DNA of 64,000 nt, taken from contig NC_088777.1 in the NCBI RefSeq assembly GCF_954871325.1, positions 20,499,366 to 20,563,365 of the forward strand. The letters are read 5' to 3'. The notes beneath the pieces are model-generated. The model was not told where the DNA came from. It ran no database searches and was given only the letters and a program-made list of their open reading frames with translations. Position numbers and translations under genes: made by a program. Of the stretch, positions 45,455 to 56,750 are shown in pieces (the first letter of the stretch is position 1; each line of letters starts with the position of its first letter). The stretch is from Gordionus sp. m RMFG-2023 (Eukaryota > Nematomorpha > Gordioida > Chordodea > Parachordodidae).

Positions 45455-46440
45455 GTTCATTTTTGTTTAGTTCGACGAAACGTTAAATCTAACCGAAGGC
45501 AATAATACGGTCGGATCGGAACTCTTGGACAACGAGGAACGCTCCCCAGACCCGGAGGAACGTGCCTTACCTCCCCCGCAAAAACATACTCTTTATTACT
45601 TGATAGCCTATGGCACTAATACATTATATAGCAATCACAAATTGATAATTAGTACACAAATTTTTGTTAATAAAACACCAATATAGGGGGTAATAATCCG
45701 CCAAACCCAAATACTTAATATTATAAGCGCCGATAAGCCCCTATATATGATCGATAGATCTATTTGCTAAGCATTGTAAAGTCGATAGACTTCCCTTGTC
45801 TTAGGGTCGGAAACTTATTAAGGATACCCTCCTCGGGTGAGCAGAAATAAAGTCCTATGCATATAAATGCCAACACAAGGTTATAAAATTACTTTTTATC
45901 AAACTTGAATTAATCATTTTAACTCACCAGGGATACCCTTAAAAATTTCCGACCATTTTTAATAAGCCATGATTTATATACAATGTATACTCCGCTATAT
46001 TTTAGTTAACCAAATTGTAACCAATTGTATTATATTGATAATTGTTAATATCAATCGTCTTTACTTTAAAATTGTAGATATATAGTTTAAATAAAAACAA
46101 TTAGAAGGGCCTAGCAAGGCTTCAGCTTTTCAAATTAAATGTGGCAAGAAATCAGACATTTTAAAAACAATATGATTTATAATTATATAATAATTTTAAA
46201 TTTTAACGGCTAATATTTGGAATTATTATTTATTTGTTTATTATTTTTTTACGTACTTTCACTTTTCATTTATTTTAGGAAAATGCCAAAATAAAATTTT
46301 TTTTAAATTTTTAGAATTTTAAATTTTCAGAAAATTGAAAAATACCAAACATTCAGGTAATCTCGACGGAGGTGGAGGGAGGAATAATTTTTTGTAATAT
46401 TGAAATTATTTTTTTTGGAACATTAAAAATTTATTATAAT
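45455..46440 (+). other. Core of the inverted-repeat element
   Basis: Unique sequence between the arms. After TTTGTTTAG a GC-richer segment (45470-45640) reads as open frame FDETLNLTEGNNTVGSELLD, then NEERSPDPEERALPPPQKHT, possibly a captured exon. Further in, GTCGGAAACTT...GGATACCC (about 45806-45835) and its inverse (about 45925-45957) form a small inverted repeat. No transposase motif was seen. Confidence 0.4.
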
Positions 46441-46469
46441 TAAGATTATGTATTATTGGTGGGGTTTGA

Positions 46470-46985
46470 GTTGGCATTTGGCCAAATCATAATATTTTCA
46501 AAATATTTTTCAGGATAATGTTTTACACGTATTTATAGATATATAAACCAAAAATGAACATTTTCCAATTAATATTACTACCAAATTTGGTCAATCGAAT
46601 ATTTAGTAAGTGGTGGTTTTTGAGCTCAACATTCGGTCAAATCATAATATTTTGAAAATATATTTTAGGATAATGTTTAACACCTAAATACGTACAAACC
46701 AAAAATGAAGAATTTTCCATGGATAACGCCAGCAATGCAGTATTTCGGTTTCAAATCGGTTATCGGTCATATCACGATATTTTTAAAATATTTTTTGGGA
46801 TAATGTTTTACACGTATTTATAGATAAATAAACCAAAAATGTTCCAAAGAATATTACTACCAAATTTGGTCGATCGAATATTTAGTAAGTGGTCGGTTCT
46901 GAGCTCGGCATTCGGTCAAATCATATAGGATAATGTTTAACACCTAAATATACATGTATAAACCAAAAATGAAGAGAATTTGATC
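46470..46985 (-). repeat. Tandem repeats of about 290 bp, right arm
   Basis: Inverted counterparts of the left-arm units: GAGCTCAACATTCGGTCAAA at 46621 and GAGCTCGGCATTCGGTCAAA at about 46900. About two units are present, fewer than on the left. Confidence 0.8.
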
Positions 46986-47460
46986 AATAACGCCAGTATG
47001 TTCCTTACAAATTTTCTACTATTTTTCGATTCTAAACCTACTCATTAATTAAATGTCTATGGAACCTATATTTTTTAAAAATTTTTTAGGTTTTTCACAT
47101 GTATTTACACCCAAATACAAAAAAGCGCTATCCAATAATTATTCTGGTTTCCTAGTAATATATTTTCATATTTATTCATTTAACGCCCTCTTATGGTTAT
47201 ATATTTGTTAAATTTAAAATAAAATTTAAGTTGTAATAAGCTAGTAAATATATTTTTTTCCCAATAATATTAAGTAAAAATAGAATTATAAATTATTTAA
47301 TATTTATATAAAAAATTGATTTATTTACATTAAAAAAAATGTTTATTATAATTATTTTTAAAATTATATACTCAAATTTTGATTGATTATGATTAATTGC
47401 TTTTTAGCAATGCATTTTAGCAATGCAGTTTAGCAATGCAGTATTTAGTCATACCCGTTT

Positions 47461-48803
47461 TTTTAGTGCTGTAAAGTAATCTCGATGAAATTAACATCGT
47501 CAATAAAGGCGTTACCTTTTTGAGGAAAAGGAACGCCATGTTACTTTTTCAAAGGATAACTAGTAATGAATTGATGCCATATAGCGACTATTTTAAATAT
47601 AATATATTTTATTACTTACTAAAAAATTAAGCATACATATACCCGAATAATTTTAACGATTCATCAAAATATATAACAAACAAAACTTTAATTAAAACAA
47701 CCCCGCCCCATTTAATCAACGAGCCTAAAAGTTCATATTACATGGGAAATATATGGCCTATCGATTTACCATTTTTAAACACACGATACAGTCTTCTTGT
47801 AAAATAAATCCCTGGAAACTAATAGCCATGAAACCCTCTCTGACTACTGGCTATGCATCATTCTCCTTAAACCCAGATCTATCACTCTTCCTTGTGTTAC
47901 TATTTTATCTATACATACATTGTACACATGACATACGCATTCATCAATGCAGATACACATAGTCCCTTGTTAAAAAATATTCCATATACAATTTAAATCT
48001 AAAGTTCATTTTCAATAATACTCTCTTCCTTGTTATTCAATCAACCCATATATCCCATAACGAGTTGGTGCTACTGATTAGCTTATATCGCAAATCTCAT
48101 TAACCCTGGTTTATCGTATTAAAGTAACAGACTATTGTATTTGTTACATTCATGCCTGCAGTATCATCATTGTACTTATCTTGATTCTTTGCTGTCTCAT
48201 CCTTCACTTGTTCAGTCTACTTGCTTTCATTTGTATTTTCCTTTTTAACTTATTTTACTTTTTTTTAAACATTTTATGCTTTTCATACATTTTAAACCGT
48301 TCTTTTCACCTTTTATTTTTTAACTTTGTTTTCTTTGTGCTATTTTTTTAATTCTTATTTTTATCTTTTTATTTTTATCTTATTTATAATTTCAAACTTC
48401 CATCTTGTCATATATATGTATTTTTGGGGGAAATTTTGGGGATTCATTGTTACATTTTTTGTGTAATTATTTTTATTATGTTGTCAAGTCATCATTATCA
48501 AAATGAATATATTTTATTTTTATGATTAGAGAAGATTTTAAATAAATTTATATTTATTTGTCAAAATGTGCGAGATATAAAAAGCAAAAAAAGGTAAATC
48601 ATTATTAAATTAATTTTTTTGGATTGTAAAATTAGATTAGTATATCATAAATTTATTAAAATTATATTCTTAATTTATATTATTTTTTTTTGGAAAATAT
48701 AATTTTTATCGTTTTCATTTTCAATATTATAAAATTAGTGGTTTTTAAATAAAAACACAAATAAAATCGTATCCCTTCTGATAAAGAAACAAATAAATAT
48801 TAT
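47461..48803. other. AT-rich DNA, no gene recognised
   Basis: A 69-codon frame at 47753-47962 has no motif or splice support. The rest is pyrimidine-rich on the plus strand and noncoding as far as can be seen. Confidence 0.4.
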
Positions 48804-48810
48804 ATATGTT

Positions 48811-48861
48811 TTGTTTTTTTGCGTTTTTTTGCGTTTTTTTGTGTTTTTTTGTGTTTTAGTG
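48811..48861 (+). repeat. 10-bp microsatellite-like tandem (TTTTTTTGYG)
   Basis: Five copies of a 10-bp unit, gcgttttttt twice, then gtgttttttt, with flanking partial units. Confidence 0.8.
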
Positions 48862-48903
48862 TTTTTGTTGTATGTTTCTTTTTTTAATATTGGTGGTCAA
48901 GAC

Positions 48904-49750
48904 CAGGGATGCGAACCCGGCAAAATTTTAGCCCCGGGTTCGGTTCGGGTTAAGTAAAAAAATAAAAGGTGGGTTCGGTTCAGGTTCGGTTTATGGAAAT
49001 ATTTTTGAACCCGGGTTTGGTTCAGCTCGGGTTTAAGAATTTTTGAATTGATATTAAAAAACTAGACATAAATTTGGTATAAAAATAAATTTTTTATTTT
49101 ATTTATAGGTAAAATACATTTAAAAAATGCAAAACAGTCATAAACCTTGAAATAAAAGAGTTAAAGAGGATAAATTTTAAATAGCAATGATTTCATAGAA
49201 TTAAAAAACAGATATATAAATTTAATTTCAATTATAATATACACTTCATTAATATATATTAAAAATTAATCTGAACAGAAAATAAACAAATATAATAATT
49301 TTTACTTTGACTTGTTGATTCCTTTAATTAGTAATCTTTGAGACTAAGTTAAAAATTAAAAATAAATGGAGTGAATGTATTTAATTGCTTTAAATTTATT
49401 TAACACTCCAATAGGAATCTTTGAAAATAAATTTTAAAAAAAATTAAAAAATGGCGTAAAGGAATTAAGTTGTTTAAAATTTATTATCACTTCACTTAAA
49501 AGTTATTATAATAATATTATAAAATCTCAATTAAATTATTAATATTTGTATTTACAATTATACAAATATCTTAATATATGATTTTAAACAATACACTGAA
49601 CCCGCTTGAACCCGGGTTCATAAAAATTCCTGGGTTCGGTTCGGGGTTTTAAAAATTCTATAAATGGGGTTCAAGTTCGGTTCGGGTTCAGATTTTTTTA
49701 TCAAAAACCCGGGTTTACTCTTCCGGGTTCAGGTTCGGTTCAAATCCCTG
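48904..49750. mobile_element. hAT-type MITE, TSD GTCAAGAC
   Basis: Ends CAGGGATGCGAACCCGG and, as reverse complement of the right, CAGGGATTTGAACCGAAC. The exact duplication GTCAAGAC is at 48896-48903 and 49751-49758. It is 847 bp. Both ends are lined with short GGGTTCGGTTC-type repeats; the interior is AT-rich and noncoding. Confidence 0.85.
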
Positions 49751-49784
49751 GTCAAGACGTTATATATGGGAATTTAAAAATATA

Positions 49785-49990
49785 ACAAGGAAGTTCACTG
49801 TTTGTGACGTGTGGGGTTATTAAAAGGGAAGTTTACCGCTTGTGTAACATGTGTGTCTTTTAAAAGGGAAGTTCACCGTTTGTTTAACATGTGGATTTTT
49901 TAAAGGGAAAGTTCACCTTTTGTGTAATGTGCGGATTTTTTAAAGGGGTAATTCACCGTTTGTGACGTGTGGATTTTTTAAAAGGGACGT
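49785..49990 (+). repeat. Tandem repeat of about 45 bp, five copies
   Basis: Variants of AAAGGGAAGTTCACCGTTTG followed by TGTAACATGTGGATTTTTT recur about every 45 bp. It may be part of an LTR or untranslated region of the fossil downstream; that link is only positional. Confidence 0.7.
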
Positions 49991-50009
49991 ACAGAGTTGT
50001 TGCGGATTA

Positions 50010-50265
50010 CAACAAAGCCGAATTACACGGAAGTGCTGCCCGTTTTTGCAAAGTTTCTTTTAAACAATAAATCATATCGTTTAGAAATGCTGCCCATTTT
50101 TTTAAAAGTCTTTTACACGGAAGTGCTGCTCAAATTTTTGACATATAGACCTGTTTCACAGAAGTGCTGCCCAAATTTTTGTTATATAGACCTGTTACAA
50201 GAAATTGTTTCCCAGATTTTTGTCATAAATAGATCCATCATATGGAAGTGCTGCCCGTTTTTTCC
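50010..50265 (+). repeat. Tandem GGAAGTGCTGCCC repeat
   Basis: Six diverged units with GGAAGTGCTGCCCGTTTTT or AGAAGTGCTGCCCAAATTTT, spaced about 40-60 bp. The frame through them stays open for about 100 codons but looks like repeat rather than gene. Confidence 0.65.
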
Positions 50266-50619
50266 CCTCAAAGAGAGAGAATTGAACCGTCGTATACTCA
50301 AATTGTAGAATCTAAAGACGTAAATTTGCCCACATATCAGAAATAAGTATAATGTCTTTTAAAAATGTGATGGATGTATATGTGGATCATTGGACTATTT
50401 ACTCTATTAATATTATCTTATCTGTTGACATTACAAATAACCAAAATTTTTATTTTAAAATTAATCATAAATTTTTTATAACGCCGGTATGAAAAGCTTA
50501 AAATTTGTTAAGTACTGGGAGATACAGTAAAATATTCTTGGAGCATTGGTTATACTATTAATGTGGTTGTGTAGTTTAATATGGGGAAGAAGGATGAGGA
50601 GAAGTGGCAGTGTTGGAAT

Positions 50620-52630
50620 GGCAAACTTTGACAATAGAAAGACATAATGGGGAGGAAGATGTGATGAAAATTAACGTGGCTACCAGTTCAAGAGTTAATT
50701 TAAGGATGGACGAAGAGTGATGTAAATGAATTAGTCCATACAGAGAGGCGAGATACAATAGTCAAATGTTGGGAATGCAAAGAGGACCAAGTAAGATGGG
50801 GTTTGAATTCTCACTGTAGAGTGAATATGAATTTAAATTGTTATAATTGTAGGAGACAAGGCCATATGGTGAGAGATTGTTGGGAAACTAAATGTTTCAA
50901 ATATGGAAATATGGTCATGTAGCCGCGTACTGACCCGGAAAGCAAAAATTGCGGTGTGCGGGATGTGGACGATTTGGTCACAATAAAGAGGAGTGCAATT
51001 TGATCAATTATAACACAAAGGAGATTTGCGGCAGAGAGTAATGAGTCAGAATGCTCCGAATGTGCGAACTATTGAGAGCGAGAAAATGGAAGGATTGTTG
51101 GACCTATTTTGAAGTAAACATGGAATGTTTTAGATGTCGAAAAGAAGGGTATGTGGCAAGTCAGTGTAAAAATTGGTAACTTTATGAAAGCGAAGAATTT
51201 TCAAAAGGTCGAGGCGTGGCAGTATAAAAAAAATTGATATAAATATGATACAAGATGACATTGTGCATGACCCTTGTCCGAGAGTAATAATAAACTTTAA
51301 TGGGAGTATGGAACCAATGTTATTTGACACGGGAGTGGCTATTTCGGTAATTGGATATGATAAGCGTCGGAGTATTTCGCCATATGAGATAATCGAAAAT
51401 GAAGGATTGAGAATACTGCTATTCGATGCGGTAATGGGGAGAGTTGAAATGGAAGCAATAGTGTGAGAAAGAATGGAGATATTAGATTTGTGGATTATTA
51501 ATCGGAGGGTTGAAGCGATGATGGGAGGGGAGACTGAAGCATTCGAATAGGTCCATGGTATAGTTTTGGGGAGTATTTGCATTGTGGGACCTGTTAATAA
51601 CTAAAACTAGACGGGATGTGTATGGGAACATAGCGGAGGAATACATAGAAACATTACCAGAAATTGAGGCAGTGTTTAATAGTAATAGGGAGGGAAGAGA
51701 GTGAGGAAGTATCGTAGAGCTGATAAAGGAAGATGCGAGTGAGAGGAGGGAGAGGAGTATTCTTAGGAGATAAGAAAATAACGGAGTTAAATATAGTGGA
51801 GAAATAGAAGGGAGGGGGGATAACTCTAGTAAAGAAATAGGGCGAATATTTCTAAGGGAGAAATTGAGAAGAATTTTAGGGGAGTAATTGGGGGGACTCA
51901 TTGGGGAGTTTTCGGGGCAAATAATTCTAAGAGAGAAATCCGGGCTAATAATTCTAGGAGGGAAATCGGGGAATAACTCTGGTAGAAAAATAGGGGCGAA
52001 TAATTTTGGGGGAGAAATGGGGGAGAGTTATAGAGAATATGATAGAGATCATTAAATCCAACAGAGTTGCAAGAGAATAGACGGTGGAGACCGAGAAAAT
52101 GGAACGAAGTGTGGATAAAAAACGCGTATTCGAGGAGGTGAGATGGGAATGAAGGAAAAGGATAGGCGTAACGAAATGGAATTGCGGAATAAAAAGATGG
52201 AATTAGGAATGATCAAAGTGCAAGAAAGAGTGCGTAAATAAGTGGAGGAATATCAAGAGATTTTTAATGAAGGCTTGGGGTGTCTAAGAGAATATGAAAT
52301 GGATATTAAAATGAAGGAGGGGGGAGCTTTGTGCCAAAATTTTGTGGATTGCGACAAGGACCGTTCAAATGTTGAAAAGAAATGGAAATAGAATGGGATC
52401 AATGGGCAAAGAAGGGAATTGTGTGTCCTGTGAAATATAGCAAGTGGACAATACCGCTGGTGGCGGTAAAGAAGGCCAACAGAAAACTCCATTTGTGCTC
52501 AGATTTCTGGATCATCTTAAATCTCTGGGTTGTGGAAATGTAATATCCCTTGCTTCGAAATGAAGAGATATTAGTCAGTTTAAAGGGTGGTGTGTATTTT
52601 CAAAGGTTGTATATGAATTAAAGCCAATTA
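50620..52630 (+). mobile_element. Ty3/Gypsy gag-pol fossil, broken
   Basis: Zinc knuckles of CCHC type (CYNCRRQGHMVRDC, CAGCGRFGHNKEEC), a protease-like FDTGVAISVIG and the start of a reverse transcriptase (WTIPLVAVKK, LHLCSDF) appear in the usual gag, protease, RT order. It is clearly old and heavily broken, truncated within RT, with no LTRs identified. It is unrelated in detail to the young element at 27003-31617, which lacks knuckles. Confidence 0.65.
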
Positions 52631-52905
52631 TCTTCAACTTGAATCTCACTATCTGTACTTCTGTCATGCTCTATAGTGTTAAATTTTAAATTAAAAATTG
52701 TAGAGTTCAAATTTAAATATTCAGAAGAAATTTTAAGATTTAAAAATCTTGGATTAAGGCATCGCTTATACCGAATTTTCAAAATATTTTAAATAAATTT
52801 TTATCAATAAAAATATCAAATAAATAATTATTATATAAAATAAATTACTTGCAGTTCAGTAAGTGGAACCACTATGCTGAAGCTTTTTTGTATATATTCT
52901 TTTAG

Positions 52906-53146
52906 ACAAATTATATCTGATCTTTCAGATTTGTTGATTATCGTTGTTTCTAATTTACTGAGAAATAATAAACGTAAATTAATTGTTGATCCCTTTTGGG
53001 AAGAAATTTTACACGATTCTCCAAATGGATTTAGTAAAGCAAATAGTTCGTCAACTGGATCCCATTCGTTATTGAAATGTTTTAAAGATTATTGTTATTT
53101 CACAATTGTACATAGGGTGGTTGTATTAAATAGAATATATGAATGA
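52906..53146 (+). CDS. Candidate terminal exon, unknown
   Basis: A good acceptor (TATTCTTTTAG) is followed by an 80-codon frame beginning QIISDLSDLLIIVVSNLLRN, with KLIVDPFWEEILHDSPNGFS, and ending at TGA. Composition is more protein-like than the surroundings. I do not recognise the family, and no upstream exon was found. It could be a chance frame. Confidence 0.25.
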
Positions 53147-53658
53147 ATGATAATAAGTATATTTATTAATTTAAATATTCAAATTTATAAAATAAGGAAT
53201 TAAGATAATATAAAAATTTACACGCCACGCTGCTGGCGATAAAAAAATTGACGGCATAGTTTATCTCAATCGGGGGCTTTTTCGTGAAAAAACTAGCCGG
53301 GAACCTCAGTGTGAGTCAACGGCACACAGGTATAGTTACAATATAGCATGAATTAATACAATTAATTAAACTGGTTAAAAACCGATACTGCCCTAAAATA
53401 TTTATATTCATTCAATCTTTCAGCTGTACAAGGTTCAGCAAGATTTTCTTATAATTTTGGAACTCTTCTTTTTTTAATTCACATCCTTTATTTAGCTATA
53501 TTCCGCTTCCGTTTTAACCCTTAAAAATAATTTCGCATTCTTTTAAGTGAAACTTAATTTTTTTTTATGGATTGCAAATTTTTTAAAATAGCGTTGCTAT
53601 TTTCCAGTCCCTCATATTGAAACATCAAAATATATTTTTATTTATAAAATATATGAAA

Positions 53659-53740
53659 TTAGCCGGGGTGGCCTAATGGGTTAGATGTATGCTTGGAAAC
53701 ACAAGGACGAAGAAGGACGCAGGTTCAATCCTGGTAAGGA
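53659..53740 (+). repeat. tRNA-like segment before RTE element
   Basis: GCCGGGGTGGCCTAATGGGT (A-box-like TGGCCTAATGGG) and GCAGGTTCAATCCTGG (B box GGTTCAATCC). It lies about 130 bp upstream of the RTE coding region and may be a tRNA-derived promoter or the head of a SINE sharing the RTE end. Stem pairing is poor. Confidence 0.45.
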
Positions 53741-53849
53741 GCATAAAAACATTCAAGTTTTTCTTCGATGACTGATGTGTAAAGACATATGGTATTCGGA
53801 GCTTAGAGATGACACCCCGTTCATCGACAGGCATGACAGCCGGGTGCAA

Positions 53850-56750
53850 AGGATACCTGTCCAATAAACAAAATGAAGGAAACAAATGTAAATATGAATA
53901 TGAAAGCTAGGGCGTTCCCTCCAAGAGACGCGCGGGGTGTAGACCTCCATCCTGTGAAAAGTAAAGTAAAGGTAAAGAAGACAAGATTAGCAAGTTTGAA
54001 TATTGGGACGCTTAAAGGTAAGACAGGAGAGTTGGCATCAATGTTGAACAAGAGAAAAGTTGATATAACGTTCATACAAGATATGAAATGGAAAGGTCAG
54101 AAGACTTTAATGATGGAGATGGGTATAAATTGTACTATAATGGAATTGTTAGCAATAGGGACGGTGTCGGCATCATCCTCAGCCAAGATCTAACCTCCTC
54201 AGTAGTAGAAGTCAACAGGATCTCTGATAGACTAATGAAGATAAAACTCTGCATTGGTCAATCAATACTACACATCCTTTCAGTATATGCTCCTCAAACG
54301 GGTTGCAAGAAAGAAGAGAAAGATGACTTTAGAGCTATCCTTGATGAAGCTGTAATGGAAATCTCTATCCCTAAGGATGACCTAGTCATAATTGGTGGTG
54401 ACTTAAATGCGCATGTGGGGAAAGCAAGAGATAGCTAGAAAAGGCATCATGGTGGTTTTGGATATGGAGAAAGAAATGATGAAGGAAGGAGAGCCCGTAT
54501 GAAATTTGTGCAAGCCTTCGACCTTGCCTTAACCAACACCTACTATAGGAAAAAAGACAGTCATTTAATAGCATACGAAAGTGGTACAAGGAAAACACAG
54601 ATAGATTACATGCTAATCTCTCGCAGAAGATTAAAAGATGTAATAGACTACAAAGTCATCCCAGGAGAAGATATCGCCACACAACACAAGCCTAGTCATG
54701 GATTTACACATCTCAAATAAATCCACTCAAATCAAGATAAAACTGGAACCATGCATCAAATGGGGCAAATTAAAAACAATGACAGATGCCTTTGCAATCA
54801 ATGCAAAAATTGAAACAATAGATTCCTCACAAGTCAGTGAATCCAGATTAATAGACATTGCCAAATCGACACTAGGCTTGATAATTCATACAAAGAACTA
54901 TGGTGGTGGAATGAAGAGGTACAAACCACTATAAAGGAGAAAAAAGGCCTATATAAAATATGGATCAAATCCAAATACTCAGATGACAAGACAAATTACA
55001 AAAAATCCAAGAGAATAGCTACAAAGGCGGTGGCTAGGGCCAAATTTATGTCATACGATGACATGTATGAAGAACTACATACTAAAGAAGGGCAAAATAA
55101 AATATACAGATTAGCCAAACAGCGAGAAAAGAATTCTTAGGGATATAAACGGAGCTTCGAAAATAATCAAAAATAAAGATGGAAAATTGATAATAAAGGA
55201 AAAAGAAATAATGAATAGATGATAAGAATATTTTCAGGAGCTTCTCGACTTTAATCCCCACATACTACATCTAGACGAACACTCCACGTTTTAAAATTTG
55301 TACAACCTATAACAGAACAAAAAAAAATCACATGCCTCAAGTATGAAAAACAACAAAGCTAGAGGTCCAATAGAAAGCCTTAAAGCACTAGGAGATGATG
55401 GAATACATCTCCTCACAAATCTGTACAATAAAATACTTGAAAATGAAGAGGTTCCCCAAATATAGAGGCATAGCTATCTAGTTCCTATCTTCAAAAATAA
55501 AGGGGATCCACACAATTGTCAAAATTACAGGGGCATAAAACTAATGTCACACTGTCTAAAACTATACGAAAAAATAATAGAAAAAAGATTAAGAGACATA
55601 ATCGAAATAGGAGAGACTCTGTTTGGCTTTATGCCTGGAAGATCAACAAATGATGCTATCCACGCAATTAGGCAAATTAGTGAAAACAGTGAAAATAACA
55701 AAAAGCTACATATGGTCTTTCTCAATCTAGAAAAGGCCTTCGATAGAATCCTAAGAAAACTTTACTGGTGGGCGCTACGCGACAAAAAGGTTCCCGATAT
55801 AAGAATAATACAGGTTACGTATATGGGTCATACAACAATGGTCCGTAGCACAACAGGTACTTCAGCAGGCTTCACAATAGCCGAAGAAGTTTATCATAGG
55901 TCGGTTCTCAGCCAACTTCTCTTCATTACAGTAATAAATGTATTAGCACAGTCTATACCTCAATTAGTTCAGTGGAATATGATATTTGCAGATGATATTG
56001 TGATACTTGCCGAATCCTAGGATGAAATGAAAGAAAGGTTAGTGAGTTGGATAAATATCCTAGAAAAGCACGGACTAAAAGTAAATAGAGAAAAGACGGA
56101 GTATATGGTGATAGGAGGAGATGAAACAGAGAGTATTGATATAAATGAATGGCAGATATCGGCAATTGAAAGCTGCAAATATTTGGGCTCCACTATACAA
56201 AACGGCACAATAGAAAAAGAGATAAAGAGTAAAATTAATTAAGGGTGGTTAAAGTGGAGATCTTTATCTGGAGTGCTATTTGACAAAAGAATCCCACAAA
56301 AATTAAAGGGGAAAATTTACAGTTCCATAGTACAGCCAACTATTCTATATAGTTTGGAAACATGGCCAACCAAGGAATCAGACGAGAGAAGTCTACAAAC
56401 TATGGAGATGAGAATGCTGAGGATGATTGCTGGGGTAACAAGAAAGGATAAAGTGCGCAGTACAAGAATACTAAGTAGTTTAAAGGTAGTGCCCATTAAG
56501 ACTAAGTTAATGGTAAACAGACTTAGGTAGTATGGGCACACAATGAGAAGGTCTATGAACTACATAGGAAATAAGGTTGAGAGTTAAGTGATGGGTAAAC
56601 GTAAAAGTGGAAGGCCAAAACTTCAATGGGGCCATAAAGTTAGAGCCAATATAAAGAAGTATAAATTAGATAAAAGAGATTGTATGAATAACATAAAGTG
56701 GAGAGAGATGTTGAAGGAGCTTACCACCAGAAAAGGTAAAAGCTAAAGAG
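53850..56750 (+). pseudogene. RTE-clade LINE, APE endonuclease and RT, decayed
   Basis: The N-terminus has FPPRDARGVDLHPVKSKVK, then LASLNIGTLKGKTGELASML, a hallmark of RTE elements. The endonuclease continues in a second frame with DRLMKIKL, ILSVYAPQTGC, VIIGGDLNAHVG and TRKTQIDYML. The RT has NYRGIKLMSHCLKLYEKIIE, FGFMPGRSTNDAIHAIRQ, MVFLNLEKAFDR, the catalytic FADDIVILAES and KVNREKTEYMV. The C-terminus has CKYLGSTIQ, YSLETWP, MRMLRMIAGVTRKDKVR and KRKSGRPKLQWG. At least eight stops or frameshifts break it. It is almost full length over ORF2 but old. Confidence 0.9.

Larger units (their letters stand above)
36880..47460. mobile_element. Large inverted-repeat element with satellite-like arms
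   Basis: The left outer arm (36880-36975: GTATGACTAAATACTGCATTG, then AATTAATCATAATCAATCAA) is the inverse of 47345-47460. The arm then jumps over a LINE (36976-43735) and continues at 43736-44120, the inverse of about 46985-47345 (for example ATATTATTGGGAAAAAAATA and GAGGGCGTTAAAT). The inner parts of both arms are tandem units of about 290-300 bp. Without the LINE the element is roughly 3.8 kb. No transposase was recognised and the outermost ends and target duplication are not defined. Structurally it resembles Foldback/Galileo-type elements; that is only an analogy. Confidence 0.65.

Noticed and set aside
49997-50308. 103-codon open frame as a gene
   Set aside because: The frame follows the GGAAGTGCTGCCC tandem repeat, which explains its regularity, and no start or splice context supports it.
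55525-55725. Minus-strand frames across the RTE element
   Set aside because: They are antisense to recognised RTE reverse-transcriptase sequence.
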